NCBI RefSeq assembly: GCF_037038585.1
Contig: NC_092521.1
Location: forward strand, 68,748,898-68,812,897
DNA from: Patagioenas fasciata
Lineage: Eukaryota > Chordata > Aves > Columbiformes > Columbidae
DNA length: 64,000 bases
Reading direction: 5' to 3'
This document shows, piece after piece, positions 46,022 to 64,000 of the stretch. The notes beneath the pieces are model-generated. The model saw nothing but the letters and a program-made list of their open reading frames with translations. It did no database searches and was not told where the DNA came from. How positions within the stretch are numbered: position 1 is the stretch's first letter; the number at the start of each line of letters is the position of its first letter. Both the position numbers and the translations under genes were made by a program.

Positions 46022-47173
46022 TCAGGATCACACTGGTTTTATTTTCTGTTCTCCTTCTGTTCTCAGATATTTTCAGAGAAGAGTGACACTGAATATAATT
46101 AGACAAAAAAACCCAACCTTTACAGCAGACTTATTAAAATTGTAGAATACCTGGAAGAAGTCTGTGAGTAAAGTAAGTGTTGCCATTTCTTCTTTTAATT
46201 TGTTAATAGAATTAAATGATTGAAGACATCTTTTGCAAATGCAAAGAGAAAATTTAATAGAAGACAAGAAAAATTAGTCTGTGTATATTGAGACATTAAA
46301 ATCTGGTTCCTTTTCACCATATCTACTAGAGGTTAATCACTTCCAACCTGTCAATGAATCCCAAATGCGTATTTTTACTGTTTATTAAATAGTTACTGAT
46401 GAATGCAAGAGCAGAGTGCTTTCTTCAACTGAAAGTGTGTGAGAACATTTTTCTGTTGTCTTTCAGTTAACCAGAGTTTTGCTATTTTACACTCCAAATC
46501 AGTTCACTCCACACTAGAGAGACCAGCCACCCAGCTTCACTAAATCAACACTTTGTGCCTGGATTCCACTTCCTGAAATGGGAAGAGTATCTAACTGAAG
46601 ATGGATTTATTTTTTTCCACCAAAATACTTTGAGAGAAAAAGCAGCCCTGCTCTGCAGCTAAGCATGCAAATATGGTGAGGATGCAGATCATCCAACCAG
46701 AAGCCAATTCCGTATCTAGGCTACACAACTCTCCCCAGATGAGTACAGTTCATCTGCTTCCAGCTCTGCAGGCATCCATATCCATCAGTGGAGCAACTCA
46801 ACTTCCCAGTCCCTCGTCAGGGTGTCTTGCAGGGCATTCACAAATCAGTGTATGCAGTGTGGTTTGGCAGCCCTTACACAGCATCACTGCTGCCAGGGCA
46901 CCCACCGCCATCACTCCCACTGCTGCTGCTGTGCTTCAGGCTGGGAGATGCCTTGTGCTGTGCAGGGACCATTCTAGTAACATGTTCACTCCCATCCCTG
47001 CCACCTGCAGCCAAACTCGATTGTACTTATTCTTGATGGCTGAGCTTTTTCTCTGCAGGAAGATCAGACAAAAATTGTTTTTCCCATTACAGAATATTTT
47101 AAAAGTTGGAATAATTACTCACTTTCAAATAGTATAAAAACAATTGAAATTGAAATGCAAATTAATTTAATCA

Positions 47174-47820
47174 TGGTGGATGAAAGATTGGACATGAGCC
47201 ATCAGTGTGCACCTGCAGCCCAGAAGGCCAATCGTATCTTGTGCTGCATCAAAAGGAGCAGGGCCAACAGGTCAAGGGAGGTGATTCTCCCCCTCTGCTC
47301 TGCTCTAGTGAGACCCCACCTGGAGTCCTGCGTCCAGCTCTGGAGCCCTCAGTACGGGAAAGACATGGACCTGTTGGAGAGGGGCCAGAGGAGGCCACAA
47401 AAATGATCAGAGGGCTGGAACAGCTCTCCTGTGAGGAAAGGCTGAGACAATTGGGGTTGTTAAGCCTGGAGAAGAGAAGGCTCTGGGGACACCTTTCTGT
47501 GGCCTTTCAGTACTTAGAAGGGGCCTATAAGAAAGATGGGGACAGACTTCTTAGCAGGGCCTGTTGTGATAGGACAAGGAGTGATGGTTTTAAACTAAAA
47601 GAGGGGAGACTCAGTCTAGATGTAAGGAAGAAATTTTTTACAATGAGGGTGGTGAAACATGGGTACATGTTGCCCAGAGAGGTGGCAGATGCCCTCTCCC
47701 TGGAAACATTCCAGGCTAGGCTGGACAGGGAGCAACCTGATCTAGTTGAAGATGTCCCTGCTCATTTCAGGGGGGTTGAACTAGAGGTCCCTTCCAATCC
47801 AAACTATTCTGTGATTCTAT
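47174..47820 (+). mobile_element. CR1 LINE, 3' end fragment, about 0.65 kb
   Basis: It carries the ORF2 tail ([19 protein letters not shown], then [17 protein letters not shown] in another frame) and ends CTATTCTGTGATTCTAT. It is antisense to both transporter genes, between them. The frames at 47155-47822 are ORF2 remnants broken by a frameshift. Confidence 0.93.
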
Positions 47821-48523
47821 AAAATATACATATAATACCTGGTACTTTACTCCCTAATTAAAGCAGATACACTACTCTAAAGATATGCTCTAGAGTAGAT
47901 ACCCTAAATATCCCTATTTCTTGTAAGAGTATTTTCATTATGAGTGAGTGTTGGGTTGTCAATTGGATCTATTCTTGTCTTAAAAGGTGTGTATAGAAAG
48001 AAGTGTGAAGTGACACAAATGTGTTGCCTGCATACTGGGACAGCTGGATGAAAGGGACCACCTATCTAGAAGGGACATTTATACTGTCTGCTTCTGGCAT
48101 TCAGCCTGGAGCTGTAATGGTGCCTCTTTCTCTCTCCAGTGACCACATAAAGAATAGGACCTAGCTCCTCTGAGTCACATGGAAATTAGAAGCCTAAAAT
48201 AATTGTAAAGTAGGTCTGTATGCATGGGGGTGTGTGTGTATGTGAACTAGAGATACCCACCTTGACTGTGACAGGTGAGGGCAAGAAGCTTTGTACCACT
48301 TGGGTGCCTTGGATCTCCCACCAGTATGGACCTCCCAAGCAAGTGGTACACTGCTTGCTCATGGGTGCCATTTCCTGAACTGCTGCTGCCCCGTTGCAAG
48401 ATCACCTCTTCTGCCATCAGCAAAAGCAGTGCTATGTGCTGGGAACTTGAAAGCAGTAGGCAATAAAGTAAAATATCCAGAATTATAAATGAATCAAAAT
48501 GTCATTCTCATACTTAAAATGTT

Positions 48524-48529
48524 TTTATT
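48524..48529 (-). terminator. Candidate SLC6A19 polyadenylation signal (AATAAA on - strand)
   Basis: The + strand TTTATT is AATAAA on the transcript, about 460 nt after the SLC6A19 stop. An ATTAAA variant lies earlier at 48606-48611. Either could be used. Confidence 0.3.
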
Positions 48530-48986
48530 AAATATTTTAAACTTCTGTATGAGACAAATAATATTGGTGGCTTTGTGCAACACAGTGACGTGTAAAGTAA
48601 AACAATTTAATGTGCAAAAGAAGTCAGTGTTAAATTATCCTTCATTTTGGCCACTCAGCCGGAATGATTGCACATGAAAGAGTCACTTATGGCATGTTAA
48701 GCGCAGTGCATCACCAAACAAAGAACTGCAAGCCAGTTTAAAATAAGCTGGCTTCAAAATCAGAAGGAGGACAAATGATTTGGCCTGGTGCCCCAATCGC
48801 AAATGTGGCTTTTTTGCTTTCAGGATCCAAGCCATTAACTCTTCACAGTGCCTTGCCTTGTTAAGTAAAAGAATGAAAACACCACACAGTTATCCTTCTA
48901 TGAAATAAAATTAATTCTGAATTCTTTGAATAAAATGTTTTTACTTTTCTCACTGACAAAGCATTTTTCCACATTTTTAAATGGTG

Positions 48987-64000
<15,014 letters not shown>

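Larger units (their letters stand above)
45763..48986 (-). other. Intergenic DNA between SLC6A19 and SLC6A18
   Basis: About 3.2 kb that must hold the SLC6A19 3' UTR and the SLC6A18 promoter and 5' UTR. It contains a CR1 of about 0.65 kb (47174-47820) and an HNF1-like palindrome near 46009-46021. I see no TATA box with confidence. Confidence 0.7.

Noticed and set aside
47155..47822. Open frames of 83 and 205 codons
   Set aside because: They are overlapping CR1 ORF2 remnants; the long frame mixes true and shifted translation.

Overview
The window is nuclear DNA from a sauropsid vertebrate, most probably a bird. The evidence is spliced vertebrate genes with GT-AG introns, AT-rich introns, and at least ten CR1 LINE fragments, several ending in the avian-type octamer tail (ATTCTATGATTCTA-like). 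No CRISPR array, bacterial operon or intact virus is visible. I cannot name the species from sequence alone.

Three genes account for all the coding sequence I can support. (1) At the left, on the + strand, are the last six coding exons of TERT, the telomerase catalytic subunit. They run from the motif-E exon at 857-1042 to the stop at 9806, and the 5' part of the gene is off the left edge. (2) On the - strand, from the ATG at 45762 to the stop at 17818, is a complete 12-exon SLC6A18 (631 codons plus stop), a Na+-coupled neutral amino-acid transporter. (3) Also on the - strand, from 62282 to the stop at 48987, are exons 2-12 of SLC6A19 (B0AT1). Its first exon is beyond the right edge. This is the mammalian TERT / SLC6A18 / SLC6A19 gene order in reverse: TERT and SLC6A18 converge tail to tail, and SLC6A19 lies upstream of SLC6A18 in the same orientation.

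The two transporter genes are tandem duplicates. Exons 2 to 11 have identical lengths in the two genes (141, 138, 182, 111, 113, 129, 157, 205, 160 and 163 nt) with the same phases. Their introns are unrelated in length and content. Both products belong to the epithelial apical amino-acid uptake system of kidney and gut, whose members need an accessory membrane protein (collectrin or ACE2) to reach the surface. That is family knowledge; no such partner is encoded here.

The rest is introns and intergenic DNA. The most prominent occupant is a CR1 of about 2 kb at 13340-15380, between TERT and SLC6A18. It has a readable reverse-transcriptase domain with two frameshifts and one lost catalytic aspartate. 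Smaller items are a 124-bp tandem duplication in SLC6A18 intron 8, a (GGAA)n tract in intron 1, an HNF1-like palindrome about 250 bp upstream of the SLC6A18 ATG, and an unidentified protein-like stretch in SLC6A18 intron 5. I found no convincing undescribed biological system; the findings are mostly evolutionary or regulatory observations.
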